Shown here: positions 19,201 through 27,939 of the stretch, piece after piece
How positions within the stretch are numbered: position 1 is the first letter of the stretch
How the letters are laid out: each line of letters starts with the position of its first letter
Source: an uncultured Prevotellaceae bacterium
GTDB lineage: Bacteria; Bacteroidota; Bacteroidia; Bacteroidales; Bacteroidaceae
Length of the DNA stretch: 64,000 nt
Direction of reading: 5' to 3'
Assembly: GCA_902768785.1 (NCBI GenBank)
Contig: CACXMM010000004.1
Span: forward strand, 1-64,000
The notes under the pieces: model-generated
What the model was told of the DNA's origin: nothing
The model's database searches: none
What the model saw: only the letters and a program-made list of their open reading frames with translations
Position numbers and translations under genes: made by a program

Positions 19201-19416
19201 GTCAGTCACAACACCATTAGAGGTGCCTTTTTCCAAAATAGTGGCGCCGATCAGCGGACCCTGAGAGTCGCTCACCGTACCCGTCACTTTCTTTGCTTGC
19301 TGAACGGCGTTCACCGAGTTTCCCTCTGGTGCAGCCGTAGCCTGTACGGAGTAAGCGAAGCTCATCGCTGCGCATAGTCCCATACAGAGCATTTCTTTTC
19401 TAAGGTTTACTTTCAT
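16249..19416 (-). CDS. SusC/RagA-type TonB-dependent receptor of the xylan-type locus
   Basis: 1055 residues. N-terminal signal peptide (cleavage near VQATAAP), carboxypeptidase-regulatory-like domain (about 42-118, KVTGTVSDSQGPLIGATI), TonB-box-like NEVVVIGYGTQ, plug with PLIVLDGIPF and ATAIYGSRGANGVIIITT, then the barrel ending in FLFGINVTF. It is the outer-membrane import channel paired with the SusD downstream. The hybrid sensor gene follows the same orientation upstream and probably activates this pair when it senses an oligosaccharide in the periplasm. Confidence 0.95.
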   Translation of the reverse strand: MKVNLRKEMLCMGLCAAMSFAYSVQATAAPEGNSVNAVQQAKKVTGTVSDSQGPLIGATILEKGTSNGVVTDFDGNFDINVQPGATLVVSYVGYVSQEIKVGNNANINVTLKEEGHSLNEVVVIGYGTQRREAVTGSVANVGGEKLNQIAATNAAQALQGRVAGVLMTQTSSKPGAEMQIRIRGQRSLSASNDPLIVLDGIPFMGQLSDINPADIKSMDILKDASATAIYGSRGANGVIIITTTKGYQGAPAKVSYNGYVSFKKVFHKYPMMDGPTYSKFRKYAGKYQNSLDESDDTNTDWQDLYYQTGVSHNHDVSVAGGTNGGSYSFGAGYYHDEAVVPTEGYDRISVRGNFDQMVGKWFRFGLSTNNSYRKTQGVNSMYGVLSMSPLASPYDADGNLKRYVSLPADDQAVITKKTVERDKDVWLSENKGIGSYNTLFGEVKCPWIEGLSYRINIGLNFRSSKGGSFTGTGINNKDANAINGGSVSENQTRNWAVENLITYDHTFAEKHNVNVVGMYSAEETTYESTGGSAQGIPADYFQYYALDKATGQANLNNYNYWQSGLMSWMGRVMYSYDNKYMLSAAIRSDASSRLAKGHQWHTYPAVSAGWNIAREEFMESTKSWLDNLKLRIGYGETSNQSINPYSTLGGLAIRNYNFGNGTNYNAGYYVNALPNPELGWEYSKTWNFGLDFSLFKGRLSGSFEYYIQKTNDILLDVSLPSTSGVSSFTGNIGNTENKGWEFTLNGIIIDNKNGWNWEAGINLYANRNKLTKLTGAITEDGKPERDEANRWFVGHPIDVIYDYEYDGLWNAEDVYQVGTTADGKPITNLDILEPGGNLGMIKVKYNDDILDANGKPTRAIGADDRRIQSMEPDLIGGFNTTVGYKGFDLTVIGAFQIGGKLISAIHSSNGYLNMLSGRRGQLDVDYWTEENTGAKYPKPGGIMSSDNPKYGSTLGYFNAGYLKVRAITLGYNFTNLKAIKDLGISRLRLYATVQNPFVLFSPFNNESGLDPETNSWANENTAVAYGEYSGKHRMPIVGYNTPATRNFLFGINVTF

Positions 19417-19503
19417 ATAAGTAGTTATTATAAATAGGTGATAAAAATGCTAAAACATTTCTCGTTCAGGTCGTATCCGTTAAATACATAGAAATCGACG
19501 GTG

Positions 19504-19511
19504 CAAAAGTA
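19504..19511 (-). promoter_or_regulatory. Possible -7 element for the SusC/SusD pair
   Basis: TACTTTTG on the minus strand matches TAnnTTTG about 90 bp before the SusC start. No TTTG is visible 19-21 bp further out, which would fit a promoter that needs an activator such as the neighbouring hybrid sensor. Confidence 0.4.
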
Positions 19512-19601
19512 GTGAAAATTCAATAATGTGTCATTTGATTTTGTTTCATTGGAGTTAATTTATGTCTTTTGTTGTTTTTTTTTGTGCTTTTTTTCACCAA
19601 A

Positions 19602-19628
19602 ATCAGCAGGCTTTTGCTGCCTGCTGAT
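19602..19628 (-). terminator. Hairpin between hybrid sensor and SusC
   Basis: ATCAGCAGG (19602-19610) and CCTGCTGAT (19620-19628) form a perfect 9-bp stem with a 9-nt loop. Read on the minus strand it is followed by TTTTGG. It is about 160 bp past the hybrid sensor stop and before the SusC promoter. The remaining gap 19417-19791 is T/G-rich on the plus strand with no gene. Confidence 0.55.
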
Positions 19629-19791
19629 GCTTTTGGGTGTGTTTTTGATGTTTTTTGGTGTTTTTTTTGTTTTCTGGTGACTCTCTTCTCTGCGAGAGTT
19701 ACCTAATCAACGTAGCCATTACTGTACGTCTGCGCATGCCTTTGGGATGTCTCGCCCTAAAATGTCGATGGAATCGTGATTCTGTATGGTT

Positions 19792-22700
19792 TTATTTCTT
19801 TGCTTGCTCCTTCACCTTTGTCTGCTCTTTTTCCCGCTCACAGTATTCAGTAGGAGGCATACCGAAATGTCTCTTGAAGGCGGTTGAGAAGTAGGTTGGG
19901 TTATTGAAGCCCACTGTGTATGCCACCTGGGTGACATTGGTCTTTTTCTCTTTGAGCAGTCGTGCCGCCTGTTCCAGTCGCAAGTCCCTAATGAAGTCAC
20001 CAGTGGGGATGCCGGTAATCTCTTTCATCTTCCGGTGTAGATGTGCTCTGCTGACGCCCACCATATCCGCCAGTTTCTCCACCTTGAAATCGGGATCCTG
20101 AAGATGTTCGTTGATAATCATCATGACACGGTCCATCAAGGCATCGTTGTTGTCTTTCATGTCCAGATTCTCAACCTTCTCCTCCTGTTTCAGTGCACCG
20201 GAGAACTTACCGCGCAGTCTTCTGACATTGTCTATCAGGTTATCGATCAAGATATGCAGCTCTTCCATGTTGAAAGGCTTGGCAATGAAGGCATCAGCCC
20301 CTTGTTTCAGTCCTTCCAAACGGTCACTGACCTCTGACCGTGAGGTGAGCAGGATTACGGGGATATCACTGACAGTCGTATTGTTCTTGATTTCCTTCAG
20401 TAAGGTAATACCATCCATTTCGGGCATCATCACATCAGAGATCACCAAGTCGTATGTGCCTGTGAGCAGTGCTTTCAGTGCCTCCTTGCCGTTGGGTGCC
20501 GCATCGAATCGGTACCACCGTCCCAGTTCGTTTCGAATATAGTTGGCGATTTCCACGTCATCATCGGCAATCAGAATCCTGAAATTCTTGATGGCCAGGT
20601 TCTTATGAGCACTGTTCTTCACGCGTGGCGCCTTCTGTTCAATCTCCTCCGGTTTTAGATGCTCTTTGCCCAAAGGCATTCGAATGGTGATCACCGTTCC
20701 CCGCATTCCGTCAGTACGGTTAGCTGCGGTAATCACTCCGCTGTGCATGTTGACGATGGCTTTGCTCAGATTGAGCCCGATACCCGTACCGTCGAGATGC
20801 AGGTCACGAGAGTTGCTGCCTTGGTAGAACCTGTCGAACAGACGCTCTGGCTTTTCCTCATTGAGTCCGATACCGTTGTCAATCACCTTGATAATGAAAT
20901 CTTTCTCATCGTGGGTGAGTTCAACGTCGATCTGTCCGTTGTCGAACGTATATTTGAAGGCGTTGCTCAACAGATTACTGATCACCTTGTCGAAGTTAAT
21001 CCTGTCGATCCATGCTATCAGTCTCTCGTCCTCATGGATAAAGTTAAAACTGATGTTCCGCTGTTGCGCATTATAATTATATAAGGTGAGGATACCGTTG
21101 AGGAACTGCACCATATCGGTTTTACTACAATGCAGCTTCATCTGATTCTTGTCGATCTTCCGCTCGTCGAGAATTTGATTCACCAAAAGCAACAGTCGCT
21201 GTGCGTTCCTATCGATGGTATCGATGTCTGCCTGACTCTCCGCATCGTCGATGCGTGCTTTCAGCTTCTTCAGCGGTCCCATGATCAGTGTCAGCGGAGA
21301 ACGGATGTCGTGGGTTGCATTGATGAGGAAGCGCATCTTCGCCTCTTCCAGCTCAGTCCTGCGACGGCGCTCATAGCTAATAAGCACATATGCGATGATG
21401 GCGGCCACGAGAAGGAAGTACAGCAGATAGGCGAGAGGGGAGGAATACCACGGATCCTTCACTCTCACGTTGATGGTTTTGGTCTTCTCCGAATAGATAC
21501 CGTTGCACAAAGCCCTTACTTCGATGGAATATTTCCCTGGTTTCATCTTGTTGAAGGAGATCGCATTGGTGCCTTCATTTATTGAGAACCATTCGTTACT
21601 GCCATTGATGCGGTATTGGAAGGTGATGTTTTCCGTGTTATTATATGTCAGCAGCGAGAACTCCATGATAAAGGTGTTCTCATCGTAAGTCACGATGAAA
21701 TCGTCGTTCATATTGTTCCTGCTCTTCCCGTCAACGATAAAATTGGTGAGGAAGACATCTCCCATCTTCACGGTGCTGTTCTTCACGTCGGTGGGATAGA
21801 ATGTTGTGATGCCTTCACTGGTACCGAAGCCTATCAGGTCGTCATTCCGCTGGAACACTGTCCCTACCACATATTCCTTGGTTGCCAGTCCGTTACCGTT
21901 GATATGACCGATCCATTTATGGGTATTGTTGTTGTATTGCCAGATTCCCATGGAGGTGCTCAGCCAGACGTCGTTCTCCTTGTCAGTGACAATGCCATAG
22001 ATGAGTTTGTTGTTTAACGTATCGGAGTCGGCAAAACGGCTCATTTTGTTCTTGATTCTGTCGAATACGAAGAGTCCGCTGTTAGTACCGATCAGGATAT
22101 TTCCCTGTTTCTGTTCACTCAACGCGTTGCAGAGGATCCCTTTCAACTGCTCGTTCCACCCGTATTGATGGAAATCGAGGGTCTCGGTATTCATGCATGA
22201 TACTCCGTCGGCAGTGGCTATCCACAGCATTCCGTATCTGTCGATATACAAAGCCCTGATCCAGTCATTACACAAAACACCCAGCTTCCCGCGGTTTTGT
22301 GTCATACTGAACAGGGTGCTTTCCCCCGTCACTGTGTTATATTTGATCAGTCCTTTGCCGTAGTCAGAGATATATAAAGTACCCTTTCCGTCATCCGTCA
22401 TGCAGTTGAGGCCCCATCCGTTGGCGGTCAGTTTAGGTGTGCTCACTCCGCTTACGGGGTTATAGCTGTAGAGAATGTTCTCCGTGCAGAGCCAAAAATG
22501 TCCGGTTTTATCGCGGTATATGGTTCTGGCACCTGTAGGTGAAGCTGGTCTGTCGATAACCTTTCCAAAGCGGTTGAAACGATAGACTCCACCGTTCTGA
22601 ATGGTACACAAGACTTCCCCGTTCTCATCGAGCGCCATAGAGGAGATACTACTGCCTATCGCGAAGTTCTGTTCGGCAAAGCTCCAGTTCCGGAAAGCAT

Positions 22701-23697
22701 CCTGTCCTTGGTTCAGCTGATACAATCCTTTTTGGTAACAGCCTATCCAGAGATTATGGTCTTTGTCCTCGATGACGTCATTCACATTGGAGCAGGTCAA
22801 ATCGAACTCCCAGTTCCTTGACTCTACGGTGCGCAGTACTTTGGTATCGTGGGGAATGACCATCAGACCATGTCCGGAGGTGCCGATGTAGATGTCGCCT
22901 TGACGACTAAGCGTGGCTTTGCGCATGGACAGTTCGTGATTCAATGCAGACAAATCGTATCCTGCATCAGAGACGATGCCCGTGGCATAGTCATACCGCA
23001 GGATACCATAGAGACAGATGATCAGGAATCCGCCGTCGTTGCACCGGATGTAATCTCTGGGCGCGCCATAAGGTGACTCAAAGTCTTTTACCCCGACGGG
23101 TTTGTTGTTCTTCGTGCTGAATCGTGTGAAGGTGGTGAGGTGACTGCTGCGCCAGATGTTGTGCTGGTCATCTTCGAAGAAACGACTGAAGAAGTCATCG
23201 ATCTTCCGCTTACGGAAACTTGTTTCCTTGGTGATCTTGTCCTCTCCATGACGGATACTGTACAGGCCGTAGCCAGCCGTACCGATGAAAATGTCGCCAT
23301 TGGAGATCTGCTGAAGGGCATTCACGCGTGGATGGGTCTTGTCGGGGAACGTATATCTTACGAAACGGTTACTGTTGTAGTCGTACCTTGCTAAGCCTGA
23401 ACTGCATCCCACCCAGAGTCTTCCCTCATTATCGCACAGAACCTTTACCACCTCATTGTCAACGATGGAGGTGGTGTCGTTCTTATCATAGATATAAGTG
23501 GAGAACCGGTACCCGTCGAATTTATTCAAGCCATATTCCGTACCGATCCATAAATAGCCATATTTGTCCTGACACATACATTCTATCAGAGTGCTTGACA
23601 GCTTGCCAGAAGTATATAGCTTACCGATGTCTGCCCTGCTTAGACATACATAGAACAAGCAGAGTGTCATGAGCGCAAATCGTTTGTAACCCTTCAT
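19792..23697 (-). CDS. Hybrid two-component system regulator (one-piece sensor kinase and AraC-type activator)
   Basis: 1301 residues. Signal peptide (MKGYKRFALMTLCLFYVCLS), about 14 two-component propeller repeats (LWIGT, LWVGC, LWIATADG motifs) to about residue 650, a Y_Y_Y domain (about 680-745), one membrane span (about 752-775), a histidine kinase with H-box NATHDIRSPLTLIMGP (His near 795), N-box SNLLSNAFKYT, G-boxes DNGIGL and GTGIGL, a receiver domain with the DVMMPEMDG phospho-acceptor aspartate (near 1086), and a C-terminal AraC helix-turn-helix domain (about 1190-1290). Such proteins bind a specific oligosaccharide in the periplasm and switch on the adjacent utilisation locus. It is divergent from the esterase gene. 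All catalytic motifs look intact. Confidence 0.96.
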   Translation of the reverse strand: MKGYKRFALMTLCLFYVCLSRADIGKLYTSGKLSSTLIECMCQDKYGYLWIGTEYGLNKFDGYRFSTYIYDKNDTTSIVDNEVVKVLCDNEGRLWVGCSSGLARYDYNSNRFVRYTFPDKTHPRVNALQQISNGDIFIGTAGYGLYSIRHGEDKITKETSFRKRKIDDFFSRFFEDDQHNIWRSSHLTTFTRFSTKNNKPVGVKDFESPYGAPRDYIRCNDGGFLIICLYGILRYDYATGIVSDAGYDLSALNHELSMRKATLSRQGDIYIGTSGHGLMVIPHDTKVLRTVESRNWEFDLTCSNVNDVIEDKDHNLWIGCYQKGLYQLNQGQDAFRNWSFAEQNFAIGSSISSMALDENGEVLCTIQNGGVYRFNRFGKVIDRPASPTGARTIYRDKTGHFWLCTENILYSYNPVSGVSTPKLTANGWGLNCMTDDGKGTLYISDYGKGLIKYNTVTGESTLFSMTQNRGKLGVLCNDWIRALYIDRYGMLWIATADGVSCMNTETLDFHQYGWNEQLKGILCNALSEQKQGNILIGTNSGLFVFDRIKNKMSRFADSDTLNNKLIYGIVTDKENDVWLSTSMGIWQYNNNTHKWIGHINGNGLATKEYVVGTVFQRNDDLIGFGTSEGITTFYPTDVKNSTVKMGDVFLTNFIVDGKSRNNMNDDFIVTYDENTFIMEFSLLTYNNTENITFQYRINGSNEWFSINEGTNAISFNKMKPGKYSIEVRALCNGIYSEKTKTINVRVKDPWYSSPLAYLLYFLLVAAIIAYVLISYERRRRTELEEAKMRFLINATHDIRSPLTLIMGPLKKLKARIDDAESQADIDTIDRNAQRLLLLVNQILDERKIDKNQMKLHCSKTDMVQFLNGILTLYNYNAQQRNISFNFIHEDERLIAWIDRINFDKVISNLLSNAFKYTFDNGQIDVELTHDEKDFIIKVIDNGIGLNEEKPERLFDRFYQGSNSRDLHLDGTGIGLNLSKAIVNMHSGVITAANRTDGMRGTVITIRMPLGKEHLKPEEIEQKAPRVKNSAHKNLAIKNFRILIADDDVEIANYIRNELGRWYRFDAAPNGKEALKALLTGTYDLVISDVMMPEMDGITLLKEIKNNTTVSDIPVILLTSRSEVSDRLEGLKQGADAFIAKPFNMEELHILIDNLIDNVRRLRGKFSGALKQEEKVENLDMKDNNDALMDRVMMIINEHLQDPDFKVEKLADMVGVSRAHLHRKMKEITGIPTGDFIRDLRLEQAARLLKEKKTNVTQVAYTVGFNNPTYFSTAFKRHFGMPPTEYCEREKEQTKVKEQAKK

Positions 23698-23718
23698 ATC
23701 TTAGTAGTATTTTCACTG

Positions 23719-23750
23719 CAAAAATAGGAAAAAACCTCCCATATTTCAAA
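23719..23750 (-). promoter_or_regulatory. Promoter of the hybrid sensor gene
   Basis: TTTG (23750-23747), 20 bp, TATTTTTG (23726-23719) on the minus strand: full consensus. The ATG is about 15 nt past the expected start, so the leader is short. Confidence 0.7.
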
Positions 23751-23832
23751 ATATTTCGATAAAATATGTCTCAATGATACAATTTGAAACGTTAAAGTTA
23801 CGATTTCTATAGTGAATGTGAAAAGGAGTGAG

Positions 23833-23840
23833 TAAATTTG
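23833..23840 (+). promoter_or_regulatory. -7 element for the esterase-transporter-GH43 operon
   Basis: TAAATTTG is 26 bp before the ATG at 23867. No TTTG is seen at the -33 position, consistent with dependence on an activator, plausibly the divergent hybrid sensor. Confidence 0.5.
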
Positions 23841-23866
23841 CAGATGAAAATACTAACCCGAGTTGT

Positions 23867-25015
23867 ATGAAGCATATATTATCACTTATCCTGATGGCTT
23901 TTGCCATCCAAGCCCATGCCCAATGGATTGGCACCTGGGCAGCTGCAGCAGAGTTCACAGGTCCTGGCGATATGCCTGCCAGCAGTTTGTCTAACCGTTC
24001 GTTGCGGGAAGTCATCCATGTCTCCATCGGAGGTAGTGAACTCCGTCTGAAAATCTCCAATGAGTTCAGCAAGGAGCCAGTGGATATCCGTTCCATGTAT
24101 ATAGCCGATGTCCTCGAGGGCTGGGAGATTCAGACCAAGACAGCTAAATATGTGACTTTTAATGGTAAGCGAAATGTGACGGTGGAACCAGGCAAAGCGC
24201 TTTACTCGGATGTAATCAAGTATCCGCTGAAACCCTTACAGCGCCTGACGGTCACGATCAATTATGGGGAGACGACGCCCGTGAATGCCACCTCTCATCG
24301 CGGTTCTCGCACCACATCCTATATCATCCCTGGTGTCTCCAAACCCAAGGCCAGTTTTGCCGAGGGAGAGAAAGTGGACCATTGGTACAATATCGCAGCG
24401 CTTGAGGTGAAAGGAAGTGATATTCCCTGTGTGGCCGTATTGGGCAACTCCATCACCGATGGACGTGGCAGTACGACGAACAGGCAGAACCGCTGGCCGG
24501 ATTTCATGGCTGAGGCCTTGGGTGGAACAGTGGGTGTCCTGAACCTCGGCATTGGTGGGAACTGTGTGGTGCAGGGTGGCTTGAGTGAGCCTGCTGTGAA
24601 ACGTTTCAATCGTGATATCATGGAGCAGAATGGTGTGAACACCTTGATCATCTTCCAAGGCGTGAATGATATCGGTGGCAGTCGTCATGTGGAGCAGACA
24701 ACCCATCAGCTGATCGCTGCCTACGAGAACTTTATCAAGCAGGCGCGTGCCAAAGACATGAAAGTTTACCTTGCCACCATCACTCCGTTTAAGGGCAATG
24801 GTTATTTCTCCTATTTCCATGAGGCTGCCCGTCAGGCCGTCAACGAATGGATTCGTCAATGCAAACAAGTCGATGGAATCATCGATTTTGATGAGTTGGT
24901 GAGAGATTCCGCTGATCCCATGAAAATCAAAGAAATCTACTCTGATGATTGGCTGCATCTGAACCCCGCCGGCTATGAGGCGATGGGTAAATATGCCGCT
25001 ACTTTCATCCAATAA
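23867..25015 (+). CDS. Secreted SGNH/GDSL-type carbohydrate esterase
   Basis: 382 residues from the ATG at 23867, chosen because it begins a signal peptide (MKHILSLILMAFAIQAHA) and follows the -7 element; the in-frame ATG at 23828 would overlap that element. The first 180 residues look like a beta-rich domain, followed by an SGNH hydrolase domain: GNSITDG (block I serine near residue 193), NLGIGGN, GVND (block III) and DWLHLN (block V, catalytic Asp and His near 360). In such loci these enzymes usually remove acetyl groups from xylan; the substrate here is inferred. First gene of the operon running to the GH43. Confidence 0.86.
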   Translation: MKHILSLILMAFAIQAHAQWIGTWAAAAEFTGPGDMPASSLSNRSLREVIHVSIGGSELRLKISNEFSKEPVDIRSMYIADVLEGWEIQTKTAKYVTFNGKRNVTVEPGKALYSDVIKYPLKPLQRLTVTINYGETTPVNATSHRGSRTTSYIIPGVSKPKASFAEGEKVDHWYNIAALEVKGSDIPCVAVLGNSITDGRGSTTNRQNRWPDFMAEALGGTVGVLNLGIGGNCVVQGGLSEPAVKRFNRDIMEQNGVNTLIIFQGVNDIGGSRHVEQTTHQLIAAYENFIKQARAKDMKVYLATITPFKGNGYFSYFHEAARQAVNEWIRQCKQVDGIIDFDELVRDSADPMKIKEIYSDDWLHLNPAGYEAMGKYAATFIQ

Positions 25016-25019
25016 TAAT

Positions 25020-26468
25020 ATGTCAGGGGCGTCGCAGAAGATATCAATGGGCGAGAAGGTCGGCTACTCCATGGGGGATGTAGCCGCCAATCTTGTTTTT
25101 CAGATGCTGATGGTCTATCAGCTGAAGTTTTATACCGATATTTTCGGTCTCGACGGTGCCGTGGCAGGTATTGTACTGCTCTTTGCCCCATTAGCCAGTG
25201 CCTTTGTTGATCCCCTTGCAGGAATCCTTTCCGACCGTACTTGCAGTAAGTGGGGCAAATACCGTCCGTGGCTGTTGTGGACGGCAGTCCCTTTCTCTGT
25301 GTTCTACGTGTTGGCATTCTATAACCCTGGAATTACCGACAAGACTATGGTGGCCGTGTATGCCACGGTCTCGTATGTGCTCCTTCTCACCATGTACGGT
25401 TTTAACAACACACCTTATTCCTCTTTGGGGGGTGTGATGACCAGTGATGTGAAAGAGCGTACCAGTATAAATAAGGTAAGGTTCGTAGCCACCTCCATCG
25501 CACAGTTCGTCGTACAGGGACTCACCCTGCCTCTCGTCGATCGTTTCAGCACGGGGCATGACGCCTCTTATGGTTGGCTCTGTACCGTTTCCCTTTTCGC
25601 CCTGTGTGCCTTTGTGCTCTTTGTCATTGCCTTCCTTTCCACCCGTGAGAGGATCGCACCGCCACCGCAGCAGACCATGAGTGTGCGGGAGGATATTCGT
25701 GAGACCTTTACCAATATCCCGTGGCGCACGATGTTTGTGATGACCTTTGTGCTCTTCATCACCCTCTCCCTCTGGAGCTCTTCCATGAACTTCTACTTCC
25801 AGAGCTATGTTGATCAACAGGCGCTCTGCGATTTCCTCCACCGGGTGGGAATCAGTACCACGCCTGATCGTGCCTATTCCCTGGGATTCTCATTGTTCAA
25901 TACGGTGAACGCCATTGTACAGTTCTGTGGTGTCTTGTTCCTCTCTTCGTTCTTAGCCAACCATTTTGGGAAGAAGACGACCTTCGTGACGGGACTGACA
26001 CTTACTGCGGTGTTTACTTTGCTGTTTTACCTTCCTGATCCCGAAGATGTGACAGCGTTATATCTCCTCTGTCTGTTGAAGAGTCTTTCTTATGCACCAA
26101 CCGTACCCTTGCTTTGGGCCATGGTGGCCGATTGTGCCGATTTCACCGAGTATCAGCACCATCGTCGAGCTACCGGATTTTGTTTCTCCGGCATCATCTT
26201 CGCCTTGAAGGCAGGAACGGGCTTGGGAGCCGCTTTCGCCGGTTTTCTCCTCTCCCTATTCGGGTATGTCTCGGGAGGTCTCGCTGAGCAGTCGTCATCT
26301 GCCCTCCAGGGTATTCGACTGGTGGCCAGTATGGTCCCCGCCGCCCTGTTTATTGTCTGTGTCTGTGCCATGCGTTTCTATCCCATCACCCGCGTCTTCA
26401 ATGAGCGGATGCAGAAGGAACTGGCATCCCGACGTCTTATGAATCAAAATATTCACAATCAATTATAA
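25020..26468 (+). CDS. GPH-family sugar:cation symporter
   Basis: 482 residues from ATG 25020, four bases after the esterase stop; a longer frame from 24975 would overlap the esterase. About 12 hydrophobic spans. GPH features: EKVGYSMGDVAANLVFQ near the N-terminus, DPLAGILSDRTCSKWGKYRPW after span 2 and GFNNTPYSSLGGVMTSD. The family carries glycosides, pentosides and hexuronides with Na+ or H+ across the inner membrane. With the next gene it forms a tandem pair of the same family, perhaps with different oligosaccharide lengths or side chains. Best guess is xylo- or arabinoxylo-oligosaccharides. Confidence 0.88.
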   Translation: MSGASQKISMGEKVGYSMGDVAANLVFQMLMVYQLKFYTDIFGLDGAVAGIVLLFAPLASAFVDPLAGILSDRTCSKWGKYRPWLLWTAVPFSVFYVLAFYNPGITDKTMVAVYATVSYVLLLTMYGFNNTPYSSLGGVMTSDVKERTSINKVRFVATSIAQFVVQGLTLPLVDRFSTGHDASYGWLCTVSLFALCAFVLFVIAFLSTRERIAPPPQQTMSVREDIRETFTNIPWRTMFVMTFVLFITLSLWSSSMNFYFQSYVDQQALCDFLHRVGISTTPDRAYSLGFSLFNTVNAIVQFCGVLFLSSFLANHFGKKTTFVTGLTLTAVFTLLFYLPDPEDVTALYLLCLLKSLSYAPTVPLLWAMVADCADFTEYQHHRRATGFCFSGIIFALKAGTGLGAAFAGFLLSLFGYVSGGLAEQSSSALQGIRLVASMVPAALFIVCVCAMRFYPITRVFNERMQKELASRRLMNQNIHNQL

Positions 26469-26473
26469 TTATT

Positions 26474-27910
26474 ATGGACACATTTTCTAACTCACAAGAA
26501 GCAAAAGGCTTCTACAAATTATCATGGTTGCAGCGCATCGGCTTCGGAGCCGGTGACATGGCTCAGAACTTGATTTACCAGACAGTAAGTATCTGGCTGC
26601 TGTTTTTCTACACGAACGTTTATGGACTTGACCCTGGTGCTGCCGCTGTCATGTTCCTGATTGTAAGACTGATCGACTGGGCATGGGATCCTGTCGTAGG
26701 TGCATTTGTTGACAAGAGCAACCCCAAATGGGGTAAATATCGCTCCTGGCTGATTCTCGGTGGTATCCCCTTGACCGGTTTTGCTATCCTCTGCTTCTGG
26801 AACGGATTCAGCGGCTCTCTCCTCTACGCTTACGTTACATATGTGTTGATGTCCATGGCCTACACCTTGGTAAACGTGCCTTACGGTGCGTTGAATTCAT
26901 CACTCACCCGTGATACCGATGAGGTCACCATCCTCACCTCCACCCGTATGTTCATGGCTAACGCAGGAGCACTCATCGTGAAGTCGCTTCCGATGGTGAT
27001 CGCCATTTTCGCACCTGTAGCTGCTGATGGCTCAGCCATCATCAACAAGCCAGAGTCTGCTTCCGCATGGTTTATCACCATGTTGCTGTTCTCCCTGGCG
27101 GGATTCGCACTCTTGGTGTTCTGTTTCACGCAGAGCAAGGAACGTGTTGTGATGGATAAGGCTGAGGCCGACAAGGTGAAGGCCAGCGATCTCTTTACAG
27201 AGTTTGTCCGTAACCGTCCGTTGCGTATCTTGGCCTTTTTCTTCGTTACGGCGTTCTCGATGATGAGTGTCAGCAACGCTGCCGATGCTTACTTCATGAC
27301 CTACAACGTGGGTGCCAACGAGTACATGACCACCGCGTTTATGTGGCTCGGAACCATTCCGGCATTCATCTTCATGCCTATGGTGCCTGCCATCAAGCGC
27401 AAGATTGGTAAGAAAGGCATGTTCTATTGCTTCCTGGGAACGGCTATCGTCGGAATGCTGCTGATGTACATCTGCGTGCAAGTGGAGTCACTCAAGCAGT
27501 TCTGGATCCTCTGTGTGATTCAGTTCATCAAATCCACGGGTATCATCGTTGCCACGGGTTATATGTGGGCATTGGTTCCTGAGGTGGTATCCTTCGGTGA
27601 ATACAAAACGGGGAAGCGTATTGCAGGTATCGTGAACGCACTCACGGGTATTTTCTTCAAACTCGGTATGGCACTGGGTGGTGTCGTTCCTGGTGCGGTC
27701 CTGGCCTTTGTGGGCTTCGATGCCAAACTCGATCAGCAGACCCCGTTTGCCGAGCAGGGTATCCTGTGGCTTGTCTGTGTGATTCCTGCCGTGTTGCTGT
27801 TGCTTGCCATGTGGATCATCAGTAAGTATGAACTCGAAGATGACGTGATTGACAAGATCAATAAGGAGATCGAGGGTCGTCATCTGAAAAACAATGTGGA
27901 TATTGAATAA
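26474..27910 (+). CDS. GPH-family sugar:cation symporter (second of a tandem pair)
   Basis: 478 residues, five bases after the previous gene. Same family and topology: QRIGFGAGDMAQNLIYQ, DWAWDPVVGAFVDKSNPKWGKYRSW and VNVPYGALNSSLTRD. Sequence differs clearly from the first symporter, so this is an old duplication or a separate acquisition rather than a recent copy. Upstream of an intracellular GH43, it likely delivers the substrate for that enzyme. Confidence 0.9.
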   Translation: MDTFSNSQEAKGFYKLSWLQRIGFGAGDMAQNLIYQTVSIWLLFFYTNVYGLDPGAAAVMFLIVRLIDWAWDPVVGAFVDKSNPKWGKYRSWLILGGIPLTGFAILCFWNGFSGSLLYAYVTYVLMSMAYTLVNVPYGALNSSLTRDTDEVTILTSTRMFMANAGALIVKSLPMVIAIFAPVAADGSAIINKPESASAWFITMLLFSLAGFALLVFCFTQSKERVVMDKAEADKVKASDLFTEFVRNRPLRILAFFFVTAFSMMSVSNAADAYFMTYNVGANEYMTTAFMWLGTIPAFIFMPMVPAIKRKIGKKGMFYCFLGTAIVGMLLMYICVQVESLKQFWILCVIQFIKSTGIIVATGYMWALVPEVVSFGEYKTGKRIAGIVNALTGIFFKLGMALGGVVPGAVLAFVGFDAKLDQQTPFAEQGILWLVCVIPAVLLLLAMWIISKYELEDDVIDKINKEIEGRHLKNNVDIE

Positions 27911-27939
27911 TAATATACAAACGAAAAAAACAGAATAAG

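Noticed and set aside
19440-19790. Small gene in the T/G-rich gap before SusC
   Set aside because: The frame at 19655-19894 overlaps the hybrid sensor end and has no supporting features.
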